64,000 bases of DNA from Isoetes taiwanensis (GCA_021234155.1 JAJEKV010000032.1:11786099-11850098); one strand, 5' to 3'. Positions 1-12,321 are shown, counted from the first letter of the stretch. Numbers and translations: made by a program. Notes: generated by a model not told the origin, from the letters alone.

Positions 1-1656
1 GTAGACCAAGGAAGACACGCCCATGAAGAAATCATTAAAAGTGGGATTCAATTGGATATCGTGATGTCTAATGCACTTATTGACATGTATGCCAAATTTG
101 GGGACCTAGAAACAGCGCATCAAATATTTAAGCAATCTCAAATTCGAGATGTGGTATCTTGGGGTGCTATTATTGCAGGATATGAACAGCATGGCGAAGA
201 TGATTTAGCTTTAAAATGTTTTAGTAGGATGCAAGAAGAAGGCATGGAACCAAACGAATTCATCTTTTCAAGTGCCTTAAAAGCATGTGCGAACATAGCT
301 GCAGCAAACAAGGGTAAGCTCATCCATGGGCAGATTTTGGAAAAAGGGCTCCAATCAGATCTTATTACTGGGAATAGTTCTATTGATATGTATGGTAAAT
401 GTGGGAGCTTAGATGAGGCCCAAAAAGTCTTTGAGAGGCTGTTGAAGAGGAACATGGTCTCATGGAGTTCATTGATAGCAGGATACAACAAGAATGGAGA
501 AGGTTATCTTGCGTTAGAGTGCTTTTACAATATGCAACAAGAAGGCATAAAACCAGATGGAGTTGCATTTTCCAGTGTCTTAACCGCTTGTGCCACTGTT
601 GGTGCACTAAATCAGGGAAGACTTATCCATAAGCAAATCAAGAAAATTAGATTGCAAACGGACCTTGTTGTTGGTAACACACTTATTGATATGTATGCCA
701 AATGTGGCATTCTGGATGAGGCACACAAAGTCTTCCTTGATTTGCCAATTAAAAACGTGGTATCTTGGAGCTCAATGATTGCTGGGTATGCACAACATGG
801 CGAAGGTCACCTGGCTTTAGAATGCTTTGCACAGATGCAAGAAAAGGATGTATTACCAAATGAATTGACTTTTGGAAGTGTTTTTGTTGTATGCAGTCGG
901 GCAGGTTTACTAGACGAAGGGCAATGGTATTTCAGATCAATGAGGGAAAATTATGGCATTCAACCAACAGTTTCTCACTGTAACTGTATTGTTGACCTCT
1001 TAGGTCGTGCAGGACATTTCAAGAGCATTGAAGAACTGCTTCGGCTTACTCCTCAGATTGATATTACAGGGTGGACTTCTTTGCTTGGTGCATGCAAGCT
1101 ATATGGCAATGTTGAGTTAGGGAGGCACTGCTTCGAGAACATTGTGAGATTAGATTCCAATTGCATTGCTGGATACGTGCTCATGTCGAACCTGTATATC
1201 GATGCACATATGGAAGAAGCTGCTCATGAGATTGAAACGATGAAAAGCTGTATAACAATGCAGAATGTTCCTGCAAGGGCATGGATAGAAGTCAGGAACA
1301 AAGTTCATGAATTTGCTATTGAAGATGAAAAGATCTCCCAAAACTCCCATATCTACTCCGTGCTAAAGGAATTAGATAATAAAATATTAAAAGGAGGATA
1401 CGCTACAAAAGTTGCTGTAGAAAATTCAGATATAGAGTACAACCTGTGTGGTCACTGTGAGAAAATGGCTGTAGCTTTTGGGTTTCTTGCTGTACCTCTT
1501 GACTTGGCTATTCGTGTTACCAAAAATCTTCGAATATGTGGTGATTGCCATACTGCTATGAAAATTATATCTAAAATTGAAAAGAGAGAAATTATAATAA
1601 GGGACCCATATCGAATTCACCATTTCAAACATGGAGTGTGTATATGTGGAGATTGA
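1..1656 (+). CDS. PLS-class PPR protein with DYW cytidine-deaminase-like domain (5' end outside window)
   Basis: The frame is open from base 1, so the gene starts upstream and 551 residues are visible. Several PLS-type pentatricopeptide units are seen, each with the NALIDMYAKFG and VVSWGAIIAGY style signatures that read RNA bases. The E region is followed by VPARAWIE (about residues 423-430) in the PG-box position. The DYW domain has the zinc and catalytic signature HCE (about 485-487) and CGDCH (about 514-518), plus the final CxC. Known family role: sequence-specific organelle C/U RNA editing in chloroplast or mitochondrion. Odd: the protein stops at CGD, so the last two residues of a normal DYW end are missing. 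The PAxA motif resembles the KPAxA box of DYW:KP proteins linked to U-to-C editing. No intron is seen. The target transcript cannot be predicted here. Confidence 0.93.
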   Translation, partial: VDQGRHAHEEIIKSGIQLDIVMSNALIDMYAKFGDLETAHQIFKQSQIRDVVSWGAIIAGYEQHGEDDLALKCFSRMQEEGMEPNEFIFSSALKACANIAAANKGKLIHGQILEKGLQSDLITGNSSIDMYGKCGSLDEAQKVFERLLKRNMVSWSSLIAGYNKNGEGYLALECFYNMQQEGIKPDGVAFSSVLTACATVGALNQGRLIHKQIKKIRLQTDLVVGNTLIDMYAKCGILDEAHKVFLDLPIKNVVSWSSMIAGYAQHGEGHLALECFAQMQEKDVLPNELTFGSVFVVCSRAGLLDEGQWYFRSMRENYGIQPTVSHCNCIVDLLGRAGHFKSIEELLRLTPQIDITGWTSLLGACKLYGNVELGRHCFENIVRLDSNCIAGYVLMSNLYIDAHMEEAAHEIETMKSCITMQNVPARAWIEVRNKVHEFAIEDEKISQNSHIYSVLKELDNKILKGGYATKVAVENSDIEYNLCGHCEKMAVAFGFLAVPLDLAIRVTKNLRICGDCHTAMKIISKIEKREIIIRDPYRIHHFKHGVCICGD

Positions 1657-4600
1657 TCTTTGGGATATTTATCATAAATCAATGTGGGTGATGAGGGGCA
1701 ACCAATTGAGCAAAGAAAAAAATGATTTTTGTTGGTTCTGGTCGGATTGAGCCTTAGGCTACAGTTAGTCTACGTATGCGCCACAACTATGAATGAGAGC
1801 AGAATCTCGGTAACTCAATATCTGAATAGGGCAGATCATAGGGGCTGCAAAGGCATGAAATACACAAAAATTCAAGGCTCTTCCTAGTTCCTATGTCTTG
1901 AAGATTTGAGGCCAACCCTGTTTTGTGAGATCTAGGTATGCCTAAAGGCCGGTGGTCCTGTTGCTTTTTGAACGAGACTTCTGACGATTCTAGGCAATGT
2001 GCCGTTCAACCACCCACCATAGCCAATGCTTGGAAAGTTACGAATGTGGTTCAAGCCTGCACCAGAATAAGCACAATGCTTTTGACCTTTTCCAGCTACA
2101 TTTTCTGTAAAAGGTACATCATGCAAAACATTTACTAGCTCACACTCTTTGACCTTAAATTTACTCCAAAAATTTGGTGTTCTGTTTATCAGATTGTGGG
2201 GAAAACCTCGGGAATGATTGCAACCAACGATACAGATCAATGGCATTGCTTCCTTCTGCCGCGATCTGGAGATAGAAAGTGGTGAATAGCTCAGGTTGTT
2301 AGATTAGAGTACATATGCAATATCACATACTCTACCTTCCAAAAATACTTTTCTCTCTTGTGATCATATTTTTCTTTTATGAAAAGTACTGATATTTGAA
2401 CATTAAACTGGATGAGTAGTAGTTTTGATTTAATAGATCATTTCAGGCAACTGAACCTTTATGAAGAGCATTTTGGGGCTGAAAATAATCTTACCTATAC
2501 TGTCATCGTTTTAGTTCATCAGGCGGTATCACACCTTCCCAGTAACAGTCAGTCCCCCATTCCCCCTAGCCCCATTTCCTCTGGCTTGGAGCTGTCAGTT
2601 ATGGATTCCATCCGTGCAAGCAGCAGACAGTATCACACCCCATTTCTTTTCTACAAAAGGTCCCTTGTTGCTCTTCTCCACTAATTTATTCTCTACAAGG
2701 TGATTTTGCGGCGGCGTTGCCGCCGCTATAGTTCGAAGGGTTTTTTAAAGTAGTGGTATAGGCGAGACTTTGAATTCCGAACAATAATATCTAATTTTAG
2801 AAATTCAAGGATTTGGGCTGATATCTTAGCCTAGATCCTTCAAAAAGGGAAGAACATGGTTCAAAATTAGGAAGGCAAATGAAGAATGTAAAGGTCGTTG
2901 ATCCAATATCTTAATCCACCGAAGGGATTGCTTGAGGAAAGAATCAAGACGGCATGAGGAATTTCATAATGCATTGCCATGCCACGTGTATACTGCTTTG
3001 TAGCTCTACACACACCACAGACATAATAAAATATGCAGCTTTAAATCTGCATACACTCAAACATGAAAATAAGAAGCCTTCCATGTATTTTTTGATCTAT
3101 CATCATGATCAAAAGACTTAGCAACTTAGCCTACTCATGTTAAATAAATGTAGAGATGTTAGCAATTTGCCAAGGAGCAGACATATAGATGTTGACAAAC
3201 CTAAATTATAATCTGTAATTGAAGCCATGTCTGGTTTGACATGGAATCAAGAGCACCATAGGTCTTCTTTGATTGCCTTTAGCTACTTTGTAGCTTTACA
3301 CATACTATAGATATGGTAGAATTAAAACTTTTCATTGATATAGCTTCTTACTGTGCCTATTCACAGGCTTTCAATATCCAATCGAACTAAGCAGAAGGCC
3401 TTTTGCTTGGCTGGGACTTTCTCTAAATAATATTTGTTTTATCCACTAGGAGAAAGACTTGGGTGTCATGTGCTTAAACAAAATCTTGATTATGTGATAC
3501 CAAATCAAGGCCAAGGTTGCCTCATCCATTGTGACGGCCTCATCACTTCTTCCATGAGTTCGTGTCCCACTTCAAATATAAGTTGTTTTATAGTCTCTTT
3601 CAGCTTGATCTCTGCAAGGCTAATGGCTATTACTAAAACAATGCAAAGGCAATTTCAGAATTGCAAAGAGATGTGATGTTGTTGCACCTTGTTATGAATT
3701 TGATATTGAATTGAGGTGTAAAGAAAAATCAGGGCAACTATGTTGGGCTGTGTTTTGATGCAAACTTGCCATGCTCATTCACCTGGCATAAAGAACCTAT
3801 TTTTAATATGCTATTGTTATGACATACTATGCACAGTGAGTAATCAGTTTGTGCGTATTATATATAGAATTATATTATAGCTTAACTATACTGACATAGT
3901 AATGGAAAAGGAATACTAAATCTACTGCAAACTAGCAAAGCAAAAGATAGATTCGATTTACCTGGATTCATAAAAGCTGACGAATTGAATATGGGTGAAT
4001 GATGCTAAATTTGCAACGAAACAGTCAATCGAGATCTGAAGAAGGTCGATTTACTCTAGGGCAAGCTGATTTGATGCTAGACCAAGCGGCTAGAACCAAC
4101 AAATTTGGAAAACACTTGCTGGAAATACGATTGCAAAGTTTCACTATGGAAATGGAATACTAAATCTACTGCAAACTAGCAAAGCAAAAGATAGATTCGA
4201 TTTAGCTGGGTTTATAGAAGCCGGTGGCATATGCAAGATCCCAGAAAGCAAATTGAGTATGGATGAATCATGCCAAAATTGTAAGCAAACAGCAAGTGCA
4301 GGCATAAAGGGGATGTGATGATTTCCATAAGAAATCAGAGCCACATCCTTGCTTTCAACTCCAATCCAGGGACGAGCAAATCCATCCCTGTGACCGTCAT
4401 GCTTGCGCAGTTGAAACCGTATAGAAGGCAAGAACCATGAATTCATTTAACCTAAATGTGCCTGTCCAAATTGGCAGGGAATTTTACAGCCTTTATTCCG
4501 CTCAAGAACACTATATGCAGTTCCTGGAAATAGAGAGAAATTGTCCATGTCATATAAACAATCCAAATCTTATAAAGCGTCTGCATTTCTTACAAAAACC

Positions 4601-5410
4601 CGCTATATCTCTGCCCTATTCTTCAACCTATGCTCTGCAACTGCAAACTTCGAATTGGATTTTATAGTTCCAAAGACAAACCCATCTTCTAAATCATCTA
4701 TTGCCCAATTTGAGTTGCGCCACGGATATGTTGAAGCCCCGGATGTGGCAGAAGAAATCCAGCCATCTCAGATTTGGGGATTCTGCCGTAAAATCTATAT
4801 GGAAAAGCAGAGCCTAAATCTAAGAACTTCTCCTGGAAAGAGATTAGCTTTACCTTCCGAGTAGGCATGCCTTGATTGACAAAACCCAACAACAGGGGCT
4901 GAACTATTCGGCCATAGCCACAAGCACACCATAGTTGAGGGCGCTGTTTGTATCCGCAAAGGCAGAAGGGGTCTATTCCGATAATATCAGGCGCCCCACT
5001 TGCAAAAAAGCAAGGCTTCCCTACGAAACCCAATCCACCCTTATCATATTCCTGGCTTTTAAGCAGCTATAGAAGAAAAATTTGTCAGGAAGCAGACATC
5101 TTATCAACCTCAGACCTAATCTCTGAACTGTAACATGAAGAAATCGGTGCAATCGGTGCAACCCCAACTGTACTTGTTCAACAGCAAAACTAAAAACTTG
5201 GCCAAAAGCTCCATGAAGCACGGCTATGGCAGTCGGGGAGAGAGAGAAACGGAGGTTTTTCCGCTGCAAGGTCCGAGCCCAAACCCTGCCTTGCCTAAAA
5301 AATCCTGGCCCTCCATCTCAATCTGATGTGGAATTAATTCCCTCGCACACGTCACTTTCTGCTTGCCACGTCATCAGAAAACACATACATAATTTTATAT
5401 GATGAAGAGG
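1657..5410. other. Intergenic stretch, no recognised gene
   Basis: AT-rich sequence after the PPR stop codon. Several open frames of 60-110 codons exist on both strands (for example 1932-2246, 4144-4446 and 4698-5033, all minus), but none shows a family signature I recognise. The first part probably includes the PPR 3' UTR. Confidence 0.5.
3901..4290 (+). repeat. Degenerate direct repeat pair, about 125 bp each
   Basis: The stretch from about 3901 recurs from about 4149. The best block shares the core TACTGCAAACTAGCAAAGCA, and similarity continues more weakly for about 125 bp. The copies are about 245 bp apart. No coding potential is evident. Confidence 0.7.
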
Positions 5411-5415
5411 AGGAT

Positions 5416-5506
5416 AACCCTCCCCTTGAGGGGATTATGGCAAATAACCCTCGAGGCCAGCAGGCCGAGAGGGTTATTTTGCCATGATCCCCGAGAGGGG
5501 AGGGTT
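5416..5506. repeat. Long near-perfect hairpin (inverted repeat)
   Basis: The left arm at 5416-5458 and right arm at 5463-5506 are reverse complements over about 43 bp with only a few mismatches, around a 4-base loop (AGCA). Outer bases GAGGAGG and CCTCCC weakly extend the stem. It could be a foldback MITE remnant or a small-RNA precursor. No target-site duplication was found. Confidence 0.8.
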
Positions 5507-5667
5507 GGCCTCCCTTAACCACTGGTCCGAGCAGGTTGAATCAAGCTGGCAAAACCTGGTAAAGAATCGGACTACTAGATTGGACTACTAGATTGGGTGC
5601 CAGAACAACAACGCTACAAGAGCAAAGCTTCAAATCCTTGCAAAAAGCTTAGATGCTGTCGGATTAA

Positions 5668-5737
5668 TAAGCTCTATTTAAGCAAGGTAACCAGAGGCCC
5701 TGTAAGCTCTCTTTAACCGAGGTAACCACAGGCCCTG
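5668..5737 (+). repeat. Tandem duplication, 35 bp x 2
   Basis: Two adjacent 35-base units each begin TAAGCTCT and end GAGGCCCTG or CAGGCCCTG, differing at a few positions. Confidence 0.8.
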
Positions 5738-5984
5738 AGCAAGTTTTTTTTATAGGAAATAGGCATTGCAGGAACAAAAAAGAATGGTAGAAGCAGGGCT
5801 CTTGCAAGCTGTATGTTCCATTTGAATAAATTGAAAAGCTCCAGATTCGATGGAGCTTTTGCCCCAAATCGCTCCAACAGGTAAAGAGCCCAATCTATTC
5901 CTCAAATATGCTCAAATCTGAGGAGCAGAGTCGTTGAACTGCTTGCTATGTTGCAAAAGCTCAGATCCTGTCAGATTTAAGCTC

Positions 5985-6135
5985 TGATAAAAAAAAATCC
6001 TCTGATGCCAGAAAGAAACCTCTGATACCGGATGCCAGAAAGAAACCTTTGATGCGTCTCTGATGCCTGATGCCGGAACAAAAACCATCGCAGAGATGCC
6101 TGATGCCGGAAACCATCGCAGAGATGCCTGATAGA
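5985..6135 (+). repeat. Cluster of short degenerate tandem repeats
   Basis: The words GATGCC, AGAAAGAAACC and CATCGCAGAGATGCCTGAT recur several times in about 150 bp. From 6140 to 6290 the word GAATATTC also recurs. No gene is seen. Confidence 0.6.
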
Positions 6136-6936
6136 ACAGAGCCATTGCAGCAAGAATATCGGGAGATTCAGAGATTATCACAGTAATTACTGGAATATTC
6201 GAGCAGATTAGAATATTCTAGAGATTATTGCAGTAACTATCCGAATATTCCGTGGCAAACGAATATTCTAAAAATTATGGATTATAACCTAGTTTAGATC
6301 GGACGGTGGGGAGCGGCTGGATCGTGTTAACCTGCAAGGACCAGCGGTTAAGAAGATACTGGCCGTCTGCTACAGACCTTAATCAGGTTGGATCAACTAA
6401 CAATGATCAGTTGCATTCTTTGTCAGAGTGGAATCCAGACTGCTGCTTGGGTTCATAAGAGGGTGCATCAGGTCTGTGCAACAAAACCTGATTGTCTGTA
6501 TCCTTTTATTGGCAATATATAATAGGAACTCTATGGCAAGGGATAGAAGCCAGAGGCATACTGGATTATATTGTCCATGCTCGGTTGATCTAGTGAAATG
6601 AACTGGATTACAGTGTCCATGCTCAGTGTGAAATCATCTTTCTTAGTAGGAAAATACTTTTCTTTAGGGCGAAATCTCATTTGTTAAGATATGTGTCTTT
6701 TAGAAATAAAACTGGTTTACAAGCAAAGAATCATCACGTTGTGGTTCTACTCCCTTGAGTCTTTTGTTTTTTTATTTGTTAGAAATATGCACGGATTCTG
6801 AAGTTGAATACGTATGTTACCAACATTCATATTTCGTTTTTGACACTGTTTCATGTTACATATTTGTGTTATATTTGGTATAACTATTTGGTATAACTAT
6901 CATATCCATGAATTGTTGCCCAATCTACGAAGAATT

Positions 6937-7080
6937 TATATTGGTATCTTTAAATTGACTTTGCTGGCTGAAATGTACAAAATAGCTCCTATATTATTAC
7001 CACCACGCTCCTATATTGGTATCTATAAATTGACTTTGCTGGGTGAAATGTATGGAATAGATCCTATATTACCACCCAGG
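6937..7080 (+). repeat. Tandem duplication, period 76 bp
   Basis: TATATTGGTATC followed by AAATTGACTTTGCTGG occurs at 6937 and again at 7013. The second unit is slightly shorter. An open frame spans both units but has no recognised domain. Confidence 0.75.
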
Positions 7081-7374
7081 CACGATTCAGGCCTCGACAT
7101 CCCGTTGTGGACTCTGGTTGAAGATAGCAGAAACCGCCGGCAGGACTTATATTGTTGCTTCATGGACTTTGCAATGCTTGTTTTTTTTTATTTGTGGTGC
7201 AGGTAACGTGATCTTTTACTCTTTGCATTGATATATTTATCTATTAAACCTTTGGAGCATCTCTCATACGAAGTTCTACTTCCAAGATCTGGAGGGACAT
7301 CTACAAAATTATCAAATACAACCCTATTGGAATGTTAACATTGTTTTTAACGTTTTGTTCTAATCAAATTCTGG

Positions 7375-7456
7375 TTTGGAATTTATCCTTTTTCTGAATT
7401 ACGCTTGTTTCTTTGGAATTTATCCTTTTTCTGAATTACGCTTGTTTCTTTGGAAT
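7375..7456 (+). repeat. Tandem repeat, 37 bp x 2 plus a partial third
   Basis: The unit starting TTTGGAATTTATCC and ending CTTGTTTC occurs at 7375 and 7412. A third partial start lies at 7449. Confidence 0.85.
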
Positions 7457-7653
7457 AAATTACTTTTTTTTACCACAGATTCTTGTAATGGTCTTTGACC
7501 TTTGTCTTTTTGAACTTTTGGCTAAAATTAGAACCAAGTCAATGCTTAGATTTATATATACCTATAAATTCTAGGTCTGCTAATTGGAGTCTTGTTTGTT
7601 GCATAGGATCTAAGATTCAAAGTCTTGACTAAACTTGGTTTTGGTCAAGATTA

Positions 7654-7655
<2 letters not shown>

Positions 7656-7747
<92 letters not shown>
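7656..7747 (+). repeat. (CT)n microsatellite, left tract
   Basis: About 46 uninterrupted CT units. It abuts the left end of the Harbinger-like element. Ser-Leu and Glu-Arg open frames over it are artefacts of the repeat. Confidence 0.98.
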
Positions 7748-7749
<2 letters not shown>

Positions 7750-8067
7750 GGCCACATGCTCGTAAAAAATCCATCTCTCGTCACATACGGTTCCTCCCCC
7801 GAAATGTACGTTTTTTTTGGGAGGAGAGGAGAGACGATTGTCTCGAGGCTTAACAAACTCTGTTATTGGCGAAATTTTTTTTTTTTGCGGATTTTTCGAT
7901 CGTGCATCAATTCCGTACGACGAGAGAAAATGTGGGATAATTCGATCGTAACGCTCAATTGAGCCAAATTGTGGGATATTCAAGCCTGTTTTTCTTGGTT
8001 CTGGGGCTATGTGGGATAATTCATTTCTAGTTTTGCCTCCCCATTCTTTCGATTCCGCCACTAAACC

Positions 8068-9280
8068 ATGGATCCGGTCATTCTTGGTATGATTGCCATG
8101 CTTTTTCGGGGCTTTGACACTTTGATTTGCATTACGAGATACTTGCTTTTGCGACTATTGGAACTCAACGAGCTCGAAGACGCTAAGTTAATGGTTGCGG
8201 GGTTCCAGCAGGGTTAGAAGACCACCAAGAAGATTTTGGATTGCTCCAAGGCGAGAGAACACAATGGGATAATATCGATAACCACGCATGGAATTGTATA
8301 GCTTCCTTTGAAGATGATATGTGGCACCAATTTTACTGGGATGAAGAGAGCCACATTTGAGAGATTGGTAGGTTTAATTGTGCCCTATCTTGTCGGGCCC
8401 GAAATAAAGTAAGGCCCCCGTTGATCCAAGGAAAGCGGTTGCTATGGTTCTCAGATTTTCTTGCACACGGGGATATGCCCTTACATGTGGGTTCGAGATT
8501 TTATGTTGGGAAAGTAACAAGATCTGAAAATATACCAAGAAAATCACGCTTGTATTGGCTTCAAGACAATGTCAGACAAACGCTTTGTTGCAATGCCTAC
8601 AGTGCAAGATTAATTCAAGCATTAAGGAATTCCATGATGCAACAGGGTTGCCCAATATATATGGTGCGGTTGATCGATCCCATATTTTTTATGGAGGAAA
8701 CCCAAAAAGAAGGACAATGGGGAAGACTATTACAACAGACATAAGAGGCATTCATGTCTCATGCAAGGAATTGTGACACATAGCGCACTTTTTATAAATG
8801 TTTGTGTAACAAGAACAGTTCAAATCCATGATTCCAACCAGTTCAAGAAGATCTCCATCTATAACAAAATTGCCTCCAAACAAATTTTGCAAGAACCAAG
8901 CAGTGACTCTTAGTGGCGTAAAACCGAAGAAGGGGCAGCCCTCTTGATCAAGATGTTCGTAAAATATTCCACCTCTTCTATTAGGTGATTCAAATTATTC
9001 TAGCGTGCCCTTTCTCCTTAAAGTTTTTCCTCAAAATCGTGGTGCTTATGGTAAGTTCAACAAAAGGATTTGTAGGGGCAGAGTGTGTGTGGAGAATGGA
9101 TTTGGCATTGTGAAGGAAACATTCAGAATTCTGAAACACTTGCCCGTGCATGTTGCCAAAGCTTCCAAGATCATACACGCATGTTATGTTCTTTGGAACT
9201 TTTGTATGATGGAAGACAAGGGCTGGGACATGCTGCCAATTGAAGATGATCCTCCACCAATATACTACTATGAAACGTAA
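8068..9280 (+). pseudogene. PIF/Harbinger DDE transposase, broken
   Basis: Translation pieces in changing frames match the HARBI1/DDE_Tnp_4 pattern. They are, in order: MKRATFERLVGLIVPYLVG, then GAVD(R)SHI with the first Asp (about 8665), then IHDSNQFKKISIYNKI with the second Asp (about 8830), and finally RVCVENGFGIVKETFRIL with the catalytic Glu region (about 9085). GAVDGSHI would be usual, so Gly is replaced by Arg next to the first Asp. Several stops and frame changes make it non-functional. The ATG at 8068 is the first plausible start and the TAA at 9278 ends the last frame. An intact version would cut and paste the element, together with its Myb-like partner. Confidence 0.8.
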
Positions 9281-9921
9281 GCCATGAATGTGTCATTAAA
9301 AAACAAGGTGATCAAATGAGGCACGTGTTATTTGAAAATCTGGATGGACATGTGATCCTATGATTGTTTTTTTGTAGACAATAAATATTAAATTCAAAAG
9401 TCAATTCTTATCCATCTCGCTATCTTTACTTATTTGTCAGGCATTTCTTACATTATGATGAATAAGTGATTGAGTTTAGAGCTAAGTTTCCATTTAGAGC
9501 CTCAAAACATTTCACTTGGAAATACTGAACAACCTGTTACAGAATTAGTGAGTCCTGTGACTTCACAATTAGAGAACTTAGAAGACTAGGAAAAATCATT
9601 TGTACACAAACAAGTTTGATAAGAGAAGTTTATATTCATAAAAAAAGATTACATGGGCATATAAAGCCCTGTTCAAAATATTTGAGCATTTGAGCTGCCA
9701 GAAACATTCTAAGTGAGTCAAATGACTTCACTATACTAAAAAAAAGTCTGCACACCTTCCAATGATACCAGGAAATCTGCATGAATACACATTGGCATTT
9801 GTTTTCAACTGTCAGTTTCCGAGCAATCATATGAGAAAAAAAATGGCAGCCATGCCATTTAACAGAAACAAAGGCATTTTATAAAAAGAAAATGCATAAC
9901 AAAAAAAGAAGTGAAGCAAAG
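9281..9921. other. Non-coding stretch inside the Harbinger-like element
   Basis: AT-rich sequence between the two converging genes of the element. No gene or clear repeat is seen. Confidence 0.5.
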
Positions 9922-10518
9922 TCAGATTCGCATAGAAAGGGGACACAGATCACATGGGAAGGTTGCACTACGAATTTCATGGAGGCACCACATTTCCTGT
10001 AGCTTCACATAGACACACTCCATATGCCCTGTCCGGTTGTTTGCAGAATTTGCTGCCCATTCCAAAACCTCCTGATCCACACTAACGCCCATTCCAATAA
10101 AAACTGCAATGGTCTCCTTACTGAAGCTGCAATGAATAACCTTGTGAGACATAACTTCAGCTTCAGGGTTTGCTGGCTGGACAGTGGGAGATGAAAACTG
10201 GCTTTCTTCTTGCTCCACTTCGTCCGAAGAGTCTTCAAGATTCTCCTCAGAATCATGATTTTCCTGAAAAATATTTTCTAAGCTGACAGGCGGGTCACTA
10301 AACTGCAGAGAATCCCCACTGCTATCGGGAAGAACCTCGTCACTGGAGGTAGGCCAGGTATCATGGTCAGAATAATAGGGTATCTTGGAGGAAGATGAAG
10401 ATGTGGTGGGTGGAGTTTGATAGGATGATGATCTCGAAGAAGAGCTCGAAGAGGAACTCGAAGAAGAGGAGCTTCGGCTTGGAGAGCGTTGGCGCTTTCT
10501 GTTCACGACTCTCTCCAT
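9922..10518 (-). CDS. Ser-rich, acidic hypothetical ORF inside the Harbinger-like element
   Basis: An open frame of 198 codons. The N-terminus is basic (RKRQRSPSR), then a long Ser tract with Arg (about residues 14-45), an acidic Asp/Glu/Ser region (about 55-105), and a more ordered C-terminus with Cys residues. I do not recognise the family. It lies downstream of, and on the same strand as, the Myb/SANT remnant, so it may be a later exon of that gene or an accessory protein. Part of the openness comes from AGC/TCx repeats, which lowers confidence that it is expressed. Confidence 0.35.
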   Translation of the reverse strand: MERVVNRKRQRSPSRSSSSSSSSSSSSSRSSSYQTPPTTSSSSSKIPYYSDHDTWPTSSDEVLPDSSGDSLQFSDPPVSLENIFQENHDSEENLEDSSDEVEQEESQFSSPTVQPANPEAEVMSHKVIHCSFSKETIAVFIGMGVSVDQEVLEWAANSANNRTGHMECVYVKLQEMWCLHEIRSATFPCDLCPLSMRI

Positions 10519-10689
10519 ATTGTCGAAGCGGCTTGCATGCGGCCTTTACGAATTTGGATGACTGTGACTAGAAGGCAATATTTAATGCTAAAATAATAGG
10601 GCTGTACAACTTCTTTAATATTTAAGAATACTGGATGATTTTGTGACAGTTCCAAAAAAGAAATTCTAAAAAGCAAATAACTGAAAACG

Positions 10690-11890
10690 AACCTTTATTC
10701 CTTTGTTTTTGGCAAAGAAGTTTGGCAATTTCGAGCAAGGTCTCCTTTGTCATTTCACATATGCTTTGAGTCATTGCAGCCATTGACTCTGCAATTTTCG
10801 GACTCGCTTGCGATCTTATTGTTTCCAATTCCCCCGACCAACTCAATTTTTCTGCACTTTCTTCTTTCTTCGTAAAAATCTAATTTCTTCACCTCGGTGT
10901 CCCCAAATGTGCTTGCCATCCGTGATATTCCCATTGCAATGTCCTCATCTATTTGCAACCCGGACTTCTTTCTACTTGTAGGTTTTCCACAAACTCCGTG
11001 CCGATTACATCTTTGCTGATCTAGGACTTGAAGAATCAATGCGGTTTCCCGTGGGTGTCCTATTGATTGGAATTTCGCATCACCGACTCGCTTTCGGATT
11101 TCCCCGTGTTCACATCATTGTTTGAATTGGGTGGATCAGCAAATTGGTCTTCAAATGTCGCATCTGCTCCAACAGTTTCAAAAAAAACTGCCATTCATGA
11201 AAGATTCTCGAGTAATTAGTATGCAAGTCTGCAGCCTCGAAAGCTTCATTGCCAAATTCACTATCATCACCAAAGACTGGTATTGGATTATCGAGGTAAC
11301 ACCATATTTAACTTCTTCCATTCTCACATACCACGCCAACTTGATGGTTCGTGAACCGTATGGCTACAAGCCTCCTTCAGATCTTTAAATTTAGCTTGCA
11401 AACATCCCATTTGTTCTTTAGTTGTCTCTCACCCACTAAACCCCAACAAAGGGCTGCAATTTCATCATAATTTCCCTCCATTGTGTGTTGAAGAGGTTGA
11501 GGGTGCCTCCTGTTACCAATTTCATCTCGCTCGTGAGATTGAGGAATGTGGAGACACCGTGATCCGGCCCATTGCACGTGGGACTTCCTATTCTTTGTGT
11601 CTATCACTTTCAATTTTCCTTCTCATGCACAACAATAGCCAAAGCGTAATCGGTTTCTAAAGATTCACTCACAATATTGGAGGATGCCCAATTTCTCACA
11701 ATACACGCTTGGATCTCTTTTCTTTTTGACTGCCTTGAAGAGGGAATTGGCTCGTAATTAGTCTCCAATTGCACATCCATGGAGATCCGGCCCGCCATTT
11801 TCTCGGGTCCTTCTTGGTGCCATTTTTCAACCCGGGAGGCACGAAAGGCTTGCCGGTTGCCGGCAAAGCAGATCGAGAGGCCTTAGACAT
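10690..11890 (-). pseudogene. Myb/SANT-like DNA-binding protein of a Harbinger-like element, broken
   Basis: Pieces in several frames give the Myb_DNA-bind_3 pattern common in plant PIF/Harbinger ORF1. They start with MSKASRSALPATGKPFVPPG. The SANT-like core carries ERQLKNKWDVCKLNLK, with a diverged helix after it. A Gly-Asp-rich segment resembles PVFGDDSEFGN, and a C-terminal helical part contains EKCRKIEL-like and AAMTQSICEMTKETLLEIAK sequence. Stops and frame changes break it. In intact elements this protein binds subterminal repeats and helps bring in the transposase. The end near 10690 is approximate. Confidence 0.6.
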
Positions 11891-12321
11891 CTGAATCCAA
11901 TTAATTGATTGGGAATAAGGACGACATAAAAGGAAATTGACGACCGAAAATTAATGAACGAATGCACAAAAACATAATGCAAATGCCTGCGTGATCCGAT
12001 GAATACCGGATCGTGTCGGCTAATTGCTTCGAGGAATTGGATACTTGGAGCAAGAATTAGGCGGCCTTGAAGATCAAGAAGCAGGGAAATGGCTACGGTA
12101 TTCGGTGTAGGGAAACATTTCGTGCGCTTTTTTCAAAATAAAATTAAGGCTAATTGTTTGGTTAGTGGGCAATGAAAACGCCCTAACGGGCTGTTAGGGG
12201 CGAATCATCTCGAGGTGAGAGTTGGGTTTTCCCACTCTCACCCATCTCCCCATCTCTCCCCATCTCTCATCTCTCATTCTCTCGTTATTCTCTCTCGTCA
12301 TCTCTCGGACCATGTGGCCAA

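Noticed and set aside
1932-2246. Minus-strand 104-codon open frame after the PPR gene
   Set aside because: It has some Cys/Gly pattern but matches no family I know, and it probably overlaps the PPR 3' UTR; not enough to call a gene.
7629-7856. Ser-Leu and Arg-Glu repeat open frames over the CT tracts (also 12194-12458 and 30921-31272)
   Set aside because: They are translations of a dinucleotide microsatellite that stays open in every frame; no gene evidence.
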